This document shows, in pieces, positions 36,193-43,112 of a DNA stretch of 54,426 nucleotides. The stretch is from Actinokineospora bangkokensis. Lineage in GTDB: Bacteria; Actinomycetota; Actinomycetes; Mycobacteriales; Pseudonocardiaceae. Every line of letters starts with the position of its first letter. The stretch's first letter is position 1. The notes below the pieces were generated by a model, which searched no databases, was not told the DNA's origin, and was given only the letters and a program-made list of their open reading frames with translations. Made by a program: the position numbers and the translations under genes. Location of the stretch: the NCBI RefSeq assembly GCF_001940455.1, contig NZ_MKQR01000026.1:136668-191093 (forward strand), written 5' to 3'.

Positions 36193-36327
36193 ATGTCCGC
36201 ACGAACCGAATGCCCGGAGTGCCTCGGCTCGGGCCTGGCCCCGAACCGCCGCGACTTCTGCCCCCGCTGCGGGGGCATCGGCCAGGTGCCGCGGGGGGTG
36301 TCGGAGCCGGTGCGCGTGCGCCGCTGA
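36193..36327 (+). CDS. Small zinc-ribbon protein
   Basis: This 44-residue protein has two Cys pairs, CPEC (residues 7-10) and CPRC (residues 23-26), each followed by GxG, like one DnaJ-type CxxCxGxG zinc module (CPECLGSG ... CPRCGGIG). A basic tail (VRVRR) may contact nucleic acid. ATG 36193 is chosen for GGAGG 7 nt upstream. The possible extension to 36103 runs through the AT-rich regulatory DNA. It is isolated between lpdA and DUF4190 genes. The function is unknown. Confidence 0.7.
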   Translation: MSARTECPECLGSGLAPNRRDFCPRCGGIGQVPRGVSEPVRVRR

Positions 36328-36426
36328 GCCCGCGCAGGCCGCGTCACGGTCGCGTCACACCGGTAACGATGCGCCTCCGGCGGCCGACTGGGGGTAAAGA
36401 AATCGTCAGCCAGGAAAGGCGCCACC

Positions 36427-36831
36427 GTGACCTACCCACAGTCGGACTCCCAGCCCACCGACCCGGCGGCGCAGGGCTACCAGGCAGCCCCGTCCGCCCC
36501 GAGCTACGACACGAACTCCGGCCAGTTCCCGCAGGCGCCGTACCAGGGCGTCGCCCCCCAGCAGCAGTACCAGAACGGCATCGGCACCGGGGGCTTCGTC
36601 TGCGGCCTGCTCGGCCTCATCCTCTTCTGGTTCAGCTTCGTCGGGATCATCCTGGCGATCATCGGCATCGCGCTGTCCGGTGTCGGCATCTCCAAGGCCA
36701 ACAAGGGCCAGGCCAACAACAAGGGCCTCGCCATCGCGGGCCTGGTGTGCGGTGTCGTCGGCCTCGCGCTGTTCGTCATCGTGGTGCTGATCGTCGCGGC
36801 GGCCCTGTCCTCGGGCAGCATCTCCTACTGA
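36427..36831 (+). CDS. DUF4190 domain membrane protein (first copy)
   Basis: This 134-residue protein has a Pro/Gln/Tyr-rich cytosolic N-terminus (residues 1-48) and two membrane helices (FVCGLLGLILFWFSFVGIILAIIGIAL and LAIAGLVCGVVGLALFVIVVLIVAAAL). Between them is the conserved GISKANKGQANNKGLAIAGLV loop of DUF4190 proteins. No biochemical role is known, but DUF4190 proteins are common in actinobacterial membranes. The GTG start has AGGAAAGG about 8 nt upstream. A second DUF4190 gene follows after a hairpin. Confidence 0.85.
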   Translation: MTYPQSDSQPTDPAAQGYQAAPSAPSYDTNSGQFPQAPYQGVAPQQQYQNGIGTGGFVCGLLGLILFWFSFVGIILAIIGIALSGVGISKANKGQANNKGLAIAGLVCGVVGLALFVIVVLIVAAALSSGSISY

Positions 36832-36839
36832 CCCGGGGG

Positions 36840-36872
36840 ACCGGGGTGGCGACCACGAACCGCCACCCCGGT
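36840..36872 (+). terminator. Hairpin terminator after the first DUF4190 gene
   Basis: ACCGGGGTGGC and GCCACCCCGGT form a perfect 11-bp stem with an 11-nt loop, 9 nt past the stop codon. Confidence 0.65.
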
Positions 36873-36920
36873 CCAGCCGCGCGCGTGGTGAAACGGCCAC
36901 GCGCTGTCACCGCGGGTCGG

Positions 36921-36926
36921 TAGTGT
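36921..36926 (+). promoter_or_regulatory. -10 hexamer TAGTGT, leaderless promoter of the second DUF4190 gene
   Basis: It ends 7 nt before GTG 36934. Confidence 0.5.
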
Positions 36927-36933
36927 CCGCCCC

Positions 36934-37425
36934 GTGCACCAACCACCACTGGGCCATCCGCAGGGACCGGGCCCCACCTGGCCCGCGCCGCCGCACCCGC
37001 CCACCCACGCCCCGCACGCCGGCCACGCGCCTCCCCCCGGGCACTCCCCCGGCTACGCACCGGCCCCGGGCCACCCGATGCCCCCTGGTCCCGGGCCGTT
37101 CCCCGGCCACCAGCAGGCGCCAGCCCACGCCCACCCCGGCGCCTTCGGCTTCCCCCAGCAACCGCGGTCGAACGGCAAGGCCATCGGCGGCCTGATCTGC
37201 TCTGCGCTCGGCCTCGTCGGCATCCTCATGCTCATCCCGGGTCTCGTCCTGGGCACCACCGGCCTCCTGCTGTCGTTGAGCGCGGCGGGCGCGGCCAAGC
37301 GCGGCGAGGCCGACGGCGCCGCCGTCGCGAAGGCGGGCACGATCTGCGGCACCACCGCGCTGGCGGGCACCCTGGTGTTCTGGACGATCATGACCATCGT
37401 CAAGTGGCGGCAGTGGTTCCCGTGA
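36934..37425 (+). CDS. DUF4190-like membrane protein (second copy)
   Basis: This 163-residue protein has a long His/Pro/Gly-rich N-terminus (about residues 1-80, repeated PGH/PPGP motifs), then two membrane helices (GGLICSALGLVGILMLIPGLVLGTTGLLLS and AGTICGTTALAGTLVFWTIMTIV) separated by the AAKRGEADGAAVAKAG loop. It shares the helix-loop-helix layout of the preceding DUF4190 protein but is diverged. The His-rich tail could bind metal or be simply disordered. The GTG is supported by TAGTGT 7 nt upstream. Confidence 0.78.
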   Translation: MHQPPLGHPQGPGPTWPAPPHPPTHAPHAGHAPPPGHSPGYAPAPGHPMPPGPGPFPGHQQAPAHAHPGAFGFPQQPRSNGKAIGGLICSALGLVGILMLIPGLVLGTTGLLLSLSAAGAAKRGEADGAAVAKAGTICGTTALAGTLVFWTIMTIVKWRQWFP

Positions 37426-37660
37426 TCCCCGGTCACCCGTCGCACCCCGGCGCCCCCACCCGGGCCAGTGGCCGCAGCGGCCCGGGTACGCCCCCGGCCC
37501 ACCCGACCACCCGCCGCCGCAGCCTTCCCAACCGACCACGCGCCCGCACGCCTTTCCGCCTCCCCAAGCCGCAACGCCCCTTGCCGCCCACCGCGAGCCC
37601 ACACTCCTCCCCCACCACAACCCCTTGCGACACAGGGTTTCCCGCACCCGCGCGCCAACC

Positions 37661-37720
37661 CGACTGACCGAGCCGCTCCCGGTGGGGGGCGCCGCCCACC
37701 GGGAGCGGTCGGGTCAGTCG
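37661..37720. terminator. Two-part 60-nt hairpin terminator overlapping the glpK stop codon
   Basis: The inner stem is CCGCTCCCGGTGGG/CCCACCGGGAGCGG (14 bp, 8-nt loop). The outer stem is CGACTGACC/GGTCAGTCG (9 bp), and they are joined by a 3-nt internal loop. The glpK stop codon (37714-37716) lies in the outer right arm. The gap from 37426 to here holds no gene that I can support. Confidence 0.75.
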
Positions 37721-39225
37721 GACTCGACCCAGTCGAAGGTGCGGGTGACGGCCTTCTTCCACTCCGTGAACGTGCGCTCCCGCTGGGCCTCGTCGAGGTC
37801 GGGGGTCCACTCCTTGTCCTTGGCCCAGTTGCGGCGGATGTCGTCCTCCCCCGCCCAGAAGCCCACGGCCAGGCCCGCGGCGTAGGCGGCGCCGAGCGCG
37901 GTGGTCTCCGCGACCACCGGGCGGATCACCGGCACGCCGAGGATGTCGGCCTGGAACTGCATGAGCAGCTCGTTGACCACCATGCCGCCGTCGACCTTGA
38001 GCGACTTGAGCGGCACGCCGGAGTCGGCGTTCATCGCCTCGATGACCTCCCGGGACTGGAACGCCGTGGCCTCCAGCACCGCGCGGGCGAGGTGGCCCTT
38101 GTTGACGAACCGGGTCAGGCCGACGATCGCGCCGCGGGCGTCGGAGCGCCAGTAGGGGGCGAACAGGCCGGAGAAGGCGGGCACGAAGTAGCAGCCGCCG
38201 TTGTCCTCGACCGAGCGGGCGTGCTCCTCGATCTCCGCCGCCGAGGTGATCATGCCGAGGTTGTCGCGGATCCACTGCACCAGCGAGCCGGTGACCGCGA
38301 TCGAGCCCTCCAGCGCGTACACCGGGGCGTTGTCCCCGATCTTGTAGCACACGGTGGTGAGCAGGCCGTTCTCGCTCATCACCCGCTCGGTGCCGGTGTT
38401 GAGCAGCACGAAGTTGCCGGTGCCGTAGGTGTTCTTGGCCTCGCCGGGCGACAGGCACGCCTGGCCGAAGGTGGCCGCCTGCTGGTCGCCGAGGATGCCC
38501 GCGATCGGCACCCCGGCCAGCGCGCCGCGCTCGCGGACCTTGCCGTAGACCTCCGAGGACGACCTGATCTCCGGCAGCATCGACAGCGGGATGCCCATCT
38601 CCGCGGCGATGTCGGCGTCCCACTCCAGGGTCCCCAGGTCCATCAGCAGGGTGCGCGAGGCGTTGGTGGGGTCGGTGACGTGCACGCCGCCGTCGACCCC
38701 GCCGGTCATGTTCCACAGCAGCCAGGTGTCCATGTTGCCGAACAGCAGCTCGCCCGCCTCGGCCCGCTCGCGCGCGCCCTCGACGTTGTCCAGCACCCAC
38801 TTGACCTTGGGCCCGGAGAAGTAGGTGGCCAGCGGCAGGCCGGTGCGGTCGCGGTAGCGCTCCTGCCCGCCGCCGAGGTTGCCCAGCTCGGTGGCGATGC
38901 GGTCGGTGCGGGTGTCCTGCCAGACGATCGCGTTGTACACCGGCGCACCGGTGGCGCGGTCCCACACCACGGCGGTCTCGCGCTGGTTGGTGATGCCGAC
39001 GGCGGCGATGTCGGCGGCGGTCAGGTCGGCCTTGGCCAGCGCGCCCGCGGCCACGGCGCGGGTGTTCTCCCACACCTCGGCGGGGTCGTGCTCGACCCAC
39101 CCCGCCCTGGGGAAGATCTGCTCGTGCTCGCGCTGGTCCACCGCGACCACCTCGCCCGCGTGGCTGAAGATCATGCAGCGGGTGGAGGTGGTGCCCTGGT
39201 CGATGGCGGCGACGTAGGTGGTCAT
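37714..39225 (-). CDS. glpK: Glycerol kinase
   Basis: This 503-residue FGGY kinase phosphorylates glycerol to sn-glycerol-3-phosphate. The N-terminal phosphate motif is [15 protein letters not shown]. Substrate residues lie in [11 protein letters not shown] and the R-T-G-L-P segment ([18 protein letters not shown]). The ATP-binding half has [26 protein letters not shown] and the signature [23 protein letters not shown]. It is full length. It lies 27 nt after glpF on the same strand, forming a glpFK operon divergent from glpD. It may be controlled from the shared divergent region, but no glpR-like regulator gene is visible here. Confidence 0.96.
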   Translation of the reverse strand: MTTYVAAIDQGTTSTRCMIFSHAGEVVAVDQREHEQIFPRAGWVEHDPAEVWENTRAVAAGALAKADLTAADIAAVGITNQRETAVVWDRATGAPVYNAIVWQDTRTDRIATELGNLGGGQERYRDRTGLPLATYFSGPKVKWVLDNVEGARERAEAGELLFGNMDTWLLWNMTGGVDGGVHVTDPTNASRTLLMDLGTLEWDADIAAEMGIPLSMLPEIRSSSEVYGKVRERGALAGVPIAGILGDQQAATFGQACLSPGEAKNTYGTGNFVLLNTGTERVMSENGLLTTVCYKIGDNAPVYALEGSIAVTGSLVQWIRDNLGMITSAAEIEEHARSVEDNGGCYFVPAFSGLFAPYWRSDARGAIVGLTRFVNKGHLARAVLEATAFQSREVIEAMNADSGVPLKSLKVDGGMVVNELLMQFQADILGVPVIRPVVAETTALGAAYAAGLAVGFWAGEDDIRRNWAKDKEWTPDLDEAQRERTFTEWKKAVTRTFDWVESD

Positions 39226-39252
39226 CTTCGGTGATCTGCCTTTCGGGGGCGG

Positions 39253-39993
39253 TCAGGCGGCGGGCAGGACGCGGAACAGCAGGCCGGCGAGCACGGCGCC
39301 GACCAGCGGGCCGACCACGGGGACCCAGGAGTACCCCCAGTCGGCACCGCCCTTGCCCCGGATCGGCAGCACCGCGTAGGCGAGGCGCGGGCCGAGGTCG
39401 CGGGCGGGGTTGATGGCGTACCCGGTCGGGCCGCCGAGGGAGTTGCCGATGCCGATGACGACGAACATCACCGCGGCGTAGCCCAGCGCGGAGTTGCCGA
39501 AGTTCGGCACGCCCTCCTCGCCCACCTTGGCACCGGGGGACAGCAGGACCCACAGGATCAGCACGAAGGTGCCGATGACCTCGGTGGCGACGTTCCAGGG
39601 CAGGTTGCGCACGGTGGGGCCGGTGGCGAAGATCCCGAGCGTGTTCCCGGGCTCGTCGTGGTCGTCGAACTGGAGCTTGTAGGCCACCCAGCACAGCACC
39701 GCGCCGAGGAACGCGCCCGCCAGCTCACCGATGAGGTAGGCCGGGACGTCCCCGGCGGGCAGCTTGCCCGCGGTGAGCAGGCCGATCGTGACGGCCGGGT
39801 TGAGGTGCGCCCCGGTGGGGGCGGCGATGCTGGCGCCGACGAAGACCGCCATGCCCCAGCCCATGTTGACCAGCAGCCACCCGCCGCCCGCGCCCAGCGA
39901 CGAGCGCAGCACGGTGTTGGCGACCACACCGCAGCCGAGCAGGGTCAGCGCAGCGGTACCCAGAAACTCCCAGAGGACGATCTCACCGAAGCC
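39253..39993 (-). CDS. glpF: Glycerol uptake facilitator (aquaglyceroporin)
   Basis: This 246-residue MIP channel has six helices and two half-helices carrying HLNPAVTIGLL and YAINPARDLGPR. The Asp after the second NPAR is the mark of glycerol channels rather than water-only aquaporins. GTG 39993 is chosen because homology starts at FGEIVLWEFLGTA. A GGGA element lies about 10 nt upstream. It is first in the glpFK operon. Its upstream leader of about 80 nt contains a GC-rich hairpin (40031-40053). Confidence 0.92.
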   Translation of the reverse strand, partial: GFGEIVLWEFLGTAALTLLGCGVVANTVLRSSLGAGGGWLLVNMGWGMAVFVGASIAAPTGAHLNPAVTIGLLTAGKLPAGDVPAYLIGELAGAFLGAVLCWVAYKLQFDDHDEPGNTLGIFATGPTVRNLPWNVATEVIGTFVLILWVLLSPGAKVGEEGVPNFGNSALGYAAVMFVVIGIGNSLGGPTGYAINPARDLGPRLAYAVLPIRGKGGADWGYSWVPVVGPLVGAVLAGLLFRVLPAA

Positions 39994-40030
39994 CACCGAC
40001 CGGAATCCCTTCGACGGGGATGGGCAGCGC

Positions 40031-40053
40031 GCGGCCGCCGGTCGGGCGGCCGC
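40031..40053 (-). promoter_or_regulatory. Leader hairpin of the glpFK transcript
   Basis: GCGGCCGCC and GGCGGCCGC form a perfect 9-bp stem with a GGTCG loop. It lies between the putative -10 (40079-40084) and the glpF start, so it could attenuate or stabilise the message. Confidence 0.45.
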
Positions 40054-40078
40054 GGCGCCCACCCTGAGTGACTTCGGA

Positions 40079-40148
40079 CGCTACCGCCAAGTTCACGCGG
40101 CTGTCCACGGCTGGGTTTCGCGCACCGTGCGCGTGTCGCGGGTAGCGT
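40079..40148. promoter_or_regulatory. Divergent glpF/glpD promoter pair
   Basis: The same hexamer, TAGCGT, preceded by GG, appears on the minus strand at 40084-40079 (for glpFK) and on the plus strand at 40143-40148 (for glpD, whose GTG with GGAGG follows 30 nt later). The ~58 bp between them is the likely site for a glycerol regulator. Confidence 0.55.
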
Positions 40149-40177
40149 TGGGGGCATCCGATCCGGCGGGAGGCACG

Positions 40178-41917
40178 GTGTCCGACAAGCGATCCACAGC
40201 GGACTCGACGGGGGTGCTCGGCCCGGCCGAGCGCGCCGCGGCGTGGGAGCGGCTCGGGTCCGAGCAGTTCGACGTGGTGGTCATCGGCGGCGGCGTGGTG
40301 GGGGTCGGGGTGGCCCTGGACGCGGCGACCCGCGGCCTGCGGGTGGCCCTGGTGGAGGCCCGCGACCTGGCCTCGGGCACCTCGTCGCGGTCGAGCAAGC
40401 TGTTCCACGGCGGCCTGCGCTACCTGGAGCAGCTGGAGTTCGGGCTGGTGCGCGAGGCGCTGCGGGAGCGCGAGCTGATGCTCACCCGGATCGCCCCGCA
40501 CCTGGTCAAGCCGGTGGCGTTCCTGTACCCGCTCACCCACCGGGTGTGGGAGCGGCCCTACACCGCGGCCGGGCTGTTCCTCTACGACTCGATGGGCGGC
40601 TCCCGCTCGGTGCCCGGCCAGAAGCACCTGACCCGCTCGGGCGCGCAGCGGATGCTGCCCGCGCTCAAGCGCGACGCGCTGATCGGCGGCATCCGCTACT
40701 TCGACGCCCAGGCCGACGACGCCCGGCACACCATGACCGTGGCCCGCACCGCCGCCCACTACGGCGCCGTCGTGCGCACCTCCACGCAGGTGGTGGACTT
40801 CGTCCGCGAGGCGGACCGGGTGTCCGGGGTGCGGGTGCGCGACGTGGAGAGCGGTCAGGAGGTCGACGTCCGCGCGGGCGTGGTGGTCAACTGCACCGGG
40901 GTGTGGACCGACGAGATGCAGAAGGCGTCGGGCTCCCGGGGCCGGTTCCGGGTGCGCGCGTCCAAGGGCGTGCACATCGTGGTGCCGCGCGACCGCATCG
41001 TCTCCGAGGACACCGGGCTGATCCTGCGCACGGAGAAGTCGGTGCTGTTCGTCATCCCGTGGCGCAACCACTGGATCGTCGGCACCACCGACACCGACTG
41101 GAACCTCGACCTGGCGCACCCCGCGGCGACCAGGGCCGACATCGACTACATCCTCGAACACGTCAACAAGGTCCTGGCCACCCCGCTCACCCACGACGAC
41201 ATCGAGGGCGTCTACGCGGGCCTGCGCCCCCTGCTGGCGGGCGAGGACGAGCAGACCTCCAAGCTCTCCCGCGAGCACGCCGTGGCCAGGGTCGCCCCCG
41301 GCCTGGTGGCCATCGCGGGCGGCAAGTACACCACCTACCGGGTCATGGCCAAGGACGCCGTCGACGCCGCCGCGGTCGACCTGCGCGGCCGCCTGCAACC
41401 CTCGATCACCGACCAGGTGCCCCTGCTGGGCGCCGACGGCTACCACGCCCTGGTCAACCAGACCGACCTGCTCGCCAGCCGCCACGGCCTGCACCCCTAC
41501 CGGGTCCGCCACCTGCTCGACCGCTACGGCTCCCTGCTGCACGACGTCCTCGCCCTGGCCGACGACGACCCCGACCTGCTCAAGCCCATCGACGAGGCCC
41601 CCGACTACCTGCGCTGCGAGGCCGTCTACGCCGCCTCCCACGAGGGCGCCCTGCACCTGGAGGACATCCTCGCCCGGCGCACCCGCATCTCCATCGAGTA
41701 CCCCCACCGCGGCGTCGCCTGCGCCCAGCAGGTCGCCGAACTCGTCGCCCCCGTCCTCGGCTGGGACGCCGACACCACCACCCGCGAGGTCGAGGTCTAC
41801 CTCGCCCGCGTCGACGCCGAACGCGACTCCCAGACCCAACCCGGCGACGAGGCCGCCGACGCCACCCGCGCCGCCGCCCCCGAATCCCGCCGCTACCTCC
41901 TCGAACCCGTCGTCTGA
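40178..41917 (+). CDS. glpD: Aerobic glycerol-3-phosphate dehydrogenase
   Basis: This 579-residue FAD enzyme oxidises glycerol-3-phosphate to dihydroxyacetone phosphate and passes electrons to quinone. The FAD motif is DVVVIGGGVVGVGVALDAATRG (about residues 30-51). The GlpD signatures are SSRSSKLFHGGLRYLEQLEFGLVREAL, the RYFDAQADDARHTM loop and WIVGTTDTDW, with TYRVMAKDAVDAA near the end of the FAD domain. The C-terminal DAO_C region ends with an acidic low-complexity tail. The GTG has GGAGG 4 nt upstream. It is divergent from glpFK and equivalent to glpD2 (Rv3302c). Confidence 0.95.
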   Translation: MSDKRSTADSTGVLGPAERAAAWERLGSEQFDVVVIGGGVVGVGVALDAATRGLRVALVEARDLASGTSSRSSKLFHGGLRYLEQLEFGLVREALRERELMLTRIAPHLVKPVAFLYPLTHRVWERPYTAAGLFLYDSMGGSRSVPGQKHLTRSGAQRMLPALKRDALIGGIRYFDAQADDARHTMTVARTAAHYGAVVRTSTQVVDFVREADRVSGVRVRDVESGQEVDVRAGVVVNCTGVWTDEMQKASGSRGRFRVRASKGVHIVVPRDRIVSEDTGLILRTEKSVLFVIPWRNHWIVGTTDTDWNLDLAHPAATRADIDYILEHVNKVLATPLTHDDIEGVYAGLRPLLAGEDEQTSKLSREHAVARVAPGLVAIAGGKYTTYRVMAKDAVDAAAVDLRGRLQPSITDQVPLLGADGYHALVNQTDLLASRHGLHPYRVRHLLDRYGSLLHDVLALADDDPDLLKPIDEAPDYLRCEAVYAASHEGALHLEDILARRTRISIEYPHRGVACAQQVAELVAPVLGWDADTTTREVEVYLARVDAERDSQTQPGDEAADATRAAAPESRRYLLEPVV

Positions 41918-41991
41918 CCGCCCGGTCCCGCCCACCCCCCGCGAGGTCGCCCCCGGTGCCGAGCCGCCCACGGCGCCGGGGCACCCCCAGC

Positions 41992-42023
41992 GCGGGGTCT
42001 TCCCCAACGCGGGGTCTTCCCCA
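41992..42023 (+). repeat. Tandem 15-bp repeat GCGGGGTCTTCCCCA at 17-bp pitch
   Basis: Copies are at 41992-42006 and 42009-42023. Each is a self-complementary GGGG..CCCC mini-hairpin. The 17-bp pitch equals that of the adjacent DnaA-box-like array. Confidence 0.7.
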
Positions 42024-42030
42024 GCGCCGC

Positions 42031-42177
42031 GAGTCGTCTACAACGCCTGGCCGTCCACAACTTCGAGTCGTCCACACCGCCTGGCCGTCCACAACTTCGA
42101 GTCGTCCACACCGCCTGGCCGTCAACAGCTCCGAGTTGTCCACACCGCTTGCCGTCAACAACTCCGAGTTGTCCACA
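42031..42177 (+). repeat. Array of nine DnaA-box-like 9-mers in 34-bp tandem units
   Basis: Units of 34 bp start at 42031, 42065, 42099 and 42133 (33 bp), with a partial fifth at 42166. Each full unit carries two 9-mers of the form NNGTC(C/A/T)ACA, starting at 42034, 42051, 42068, 42085, 42102, 42119, 42136, 42152 and 42169, all in one orientation. Those at 42136 and 42169 are exact TTGTCCACA, the DnaA box consensus of Streptomyces and mycobacteria. Confidence 0.85.
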
Positions 42178-42318
42178 GCCACGTCGCGGGGATCGATTCC
42201 CGTCGCCCCCCGCCGGTAACGTTGAAAACAGGGGTCCCCTTGCCCGGGGTACCCCCGCACCAGCGTGCGGCCGTGCCAGTGAGCGCGCGGTCGGGCGGCG
42301 GAGGGCAGCCGACGCGGA

Positions 42319-43107
42319 TCAGTCCCGATAGGACCCGAGCAGGCGGGAAACCTGGTGCTGCAACGCCATCGCCGTGGCAGGCGAGACGGTCGTCCACTGT
42401 GAACCGTCCGGCGAGGGCAGCCGGGTCTGCAAGTACCGCCCCTGCGGGGTGTCGAAATAGGACACAACCCGGGGCGCCCGGTGCCGCTTGCCCCACCGGT
42501 CCCGCACGGCCACGCCGATGCGCCCGTGCCCGACCACCTCGCTGATCATCTCGCCGAGCGCGGTGGCGTCGTCGGCGCGCACCCCGCGCTCGCGCAGCGC
42601 CTGCGGGAACTGCGCGGCGGGCACCGCCGCGGCGTCCTCGAACACCGACGACGGCAGCGTCACCGACCGGCCCGGCCCTGGCCCGAGGGGCGGCAGCGCG
42701 CCCACCAACTGCCGGGGCAGCCCGGTCGCGTCGGCCTCCACCAGGGTCAGCCCGTCGTCGGTGAGGGTGGCCAGCACCGCGTCGGGCCCGGTGGCGGCGG
42801 CCAGGACGCGGACCTCGGCGCCGTGCCAGAGCCTGCCGTCGACCTCCCGGTCGGGGCGCACGAGCAGGCGCAGCAGCCGCTCCAGCCGGGCGTCGAGGTC
42901 GACCGGCCTGCCGAGGCCGCGCTCGCCCAGCGACGCCCACGCCCGGTCGACCAGGTCGCGGCGTTCACGGTCGGTGCGGCCCGGGGAGGGGACCCTGAGC
43001 ACCAGCGGCACCTCGATGCCCAGGTGGTCGCAGAGCACGTCGAGCTCCAGGGCCGACACCCGCAGCGCGGGCGGGCCCTGGAGCTCGGCGAACAGCGCGG
43101 TCGCCAC
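42319..43107 (-). CDS. EspG-like ESX secretion-associated chaperone
   Basis: This 262-residue protein resembles the EspG family: an N-terminal sheet (RVSALELDVLCDHLGIEVPLVLRVPSPG), a central LWHGAEVRVLAAATGPDAVLATLTDDGLTLVEAD segment, and a C-terminal YFDTPQGRYLQTRLPSPDGSQWTTVSPATAMALQHQVSRLL. EspG proteins bind PE-PPE pairs in the cytosol and deliver them to type VII secretion. The GTG lies 5 nt after the stop codon of the PPE-like gene, so it is co-transcribed. With the PE-like and PPE-like genes it makes a complete substrate-chaperone triad without core ESX genes in view. Confidence 0.83.
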   Translation of the reverse strand: MATALFAELQGPPALRVSALELDVLCDHLGIEVPLVLRVPSPGRTDRERRDLVDRAWASLGERGLGRPVDLDARLERLLRLLVRPDREVDGRLWHGAEVRVLAAATGPDAVLATLTDDGLTLVEADATGLPRQLVGALPPLGPGPGRSVTLPSSVFEDAAAVPAAQFPQALRERGVRADDATALGEMISEVVGHGRIGVAVRDRWGKRHRAPRVVSYFDTPQGRYLQTRLPSPDGSQWTTVSPATAMALQHQVSRLLGSYRD

Positions 43108-43112
43108 GCGGG

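Larger units (their letters stand above)
41918..42318. other. Intergenic region between glpD and the EspG-like gene
   Basis: There is no gene. It contains a pair of GGGGTCTTCCCC hairpin units, an array of nine DnaA-box-like 9-mers, and a degenerate GGGGTCCCC core at 42231-42239 that may be a relic of the dispersed element found from 45.8 kb onward. Confidence 0.7.

Noticed and set aside
42031..42177. Chromosomal or plasmid replication origin
   Set aside because: DnaA boxes are present, but no dnaA/dnaN/gyrB, rep or par gene is near, and I see no AT-rich unwinding region. A reservoir or regulatory array is more likely.
42031..42177. CRISPR array
   Set aside because: The 34-bp units are contiguous without unique spacers, and no cas genes are in the window.
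42225..42260. An eighth copy of the DnaA-box element near the EspG-like gene
   Set aside because: Only a weak GGGGTCCCC core with a TTGAAAACA flank is visible. Blocks A and C cannot be placed at the expected spacing, so I do not count it.
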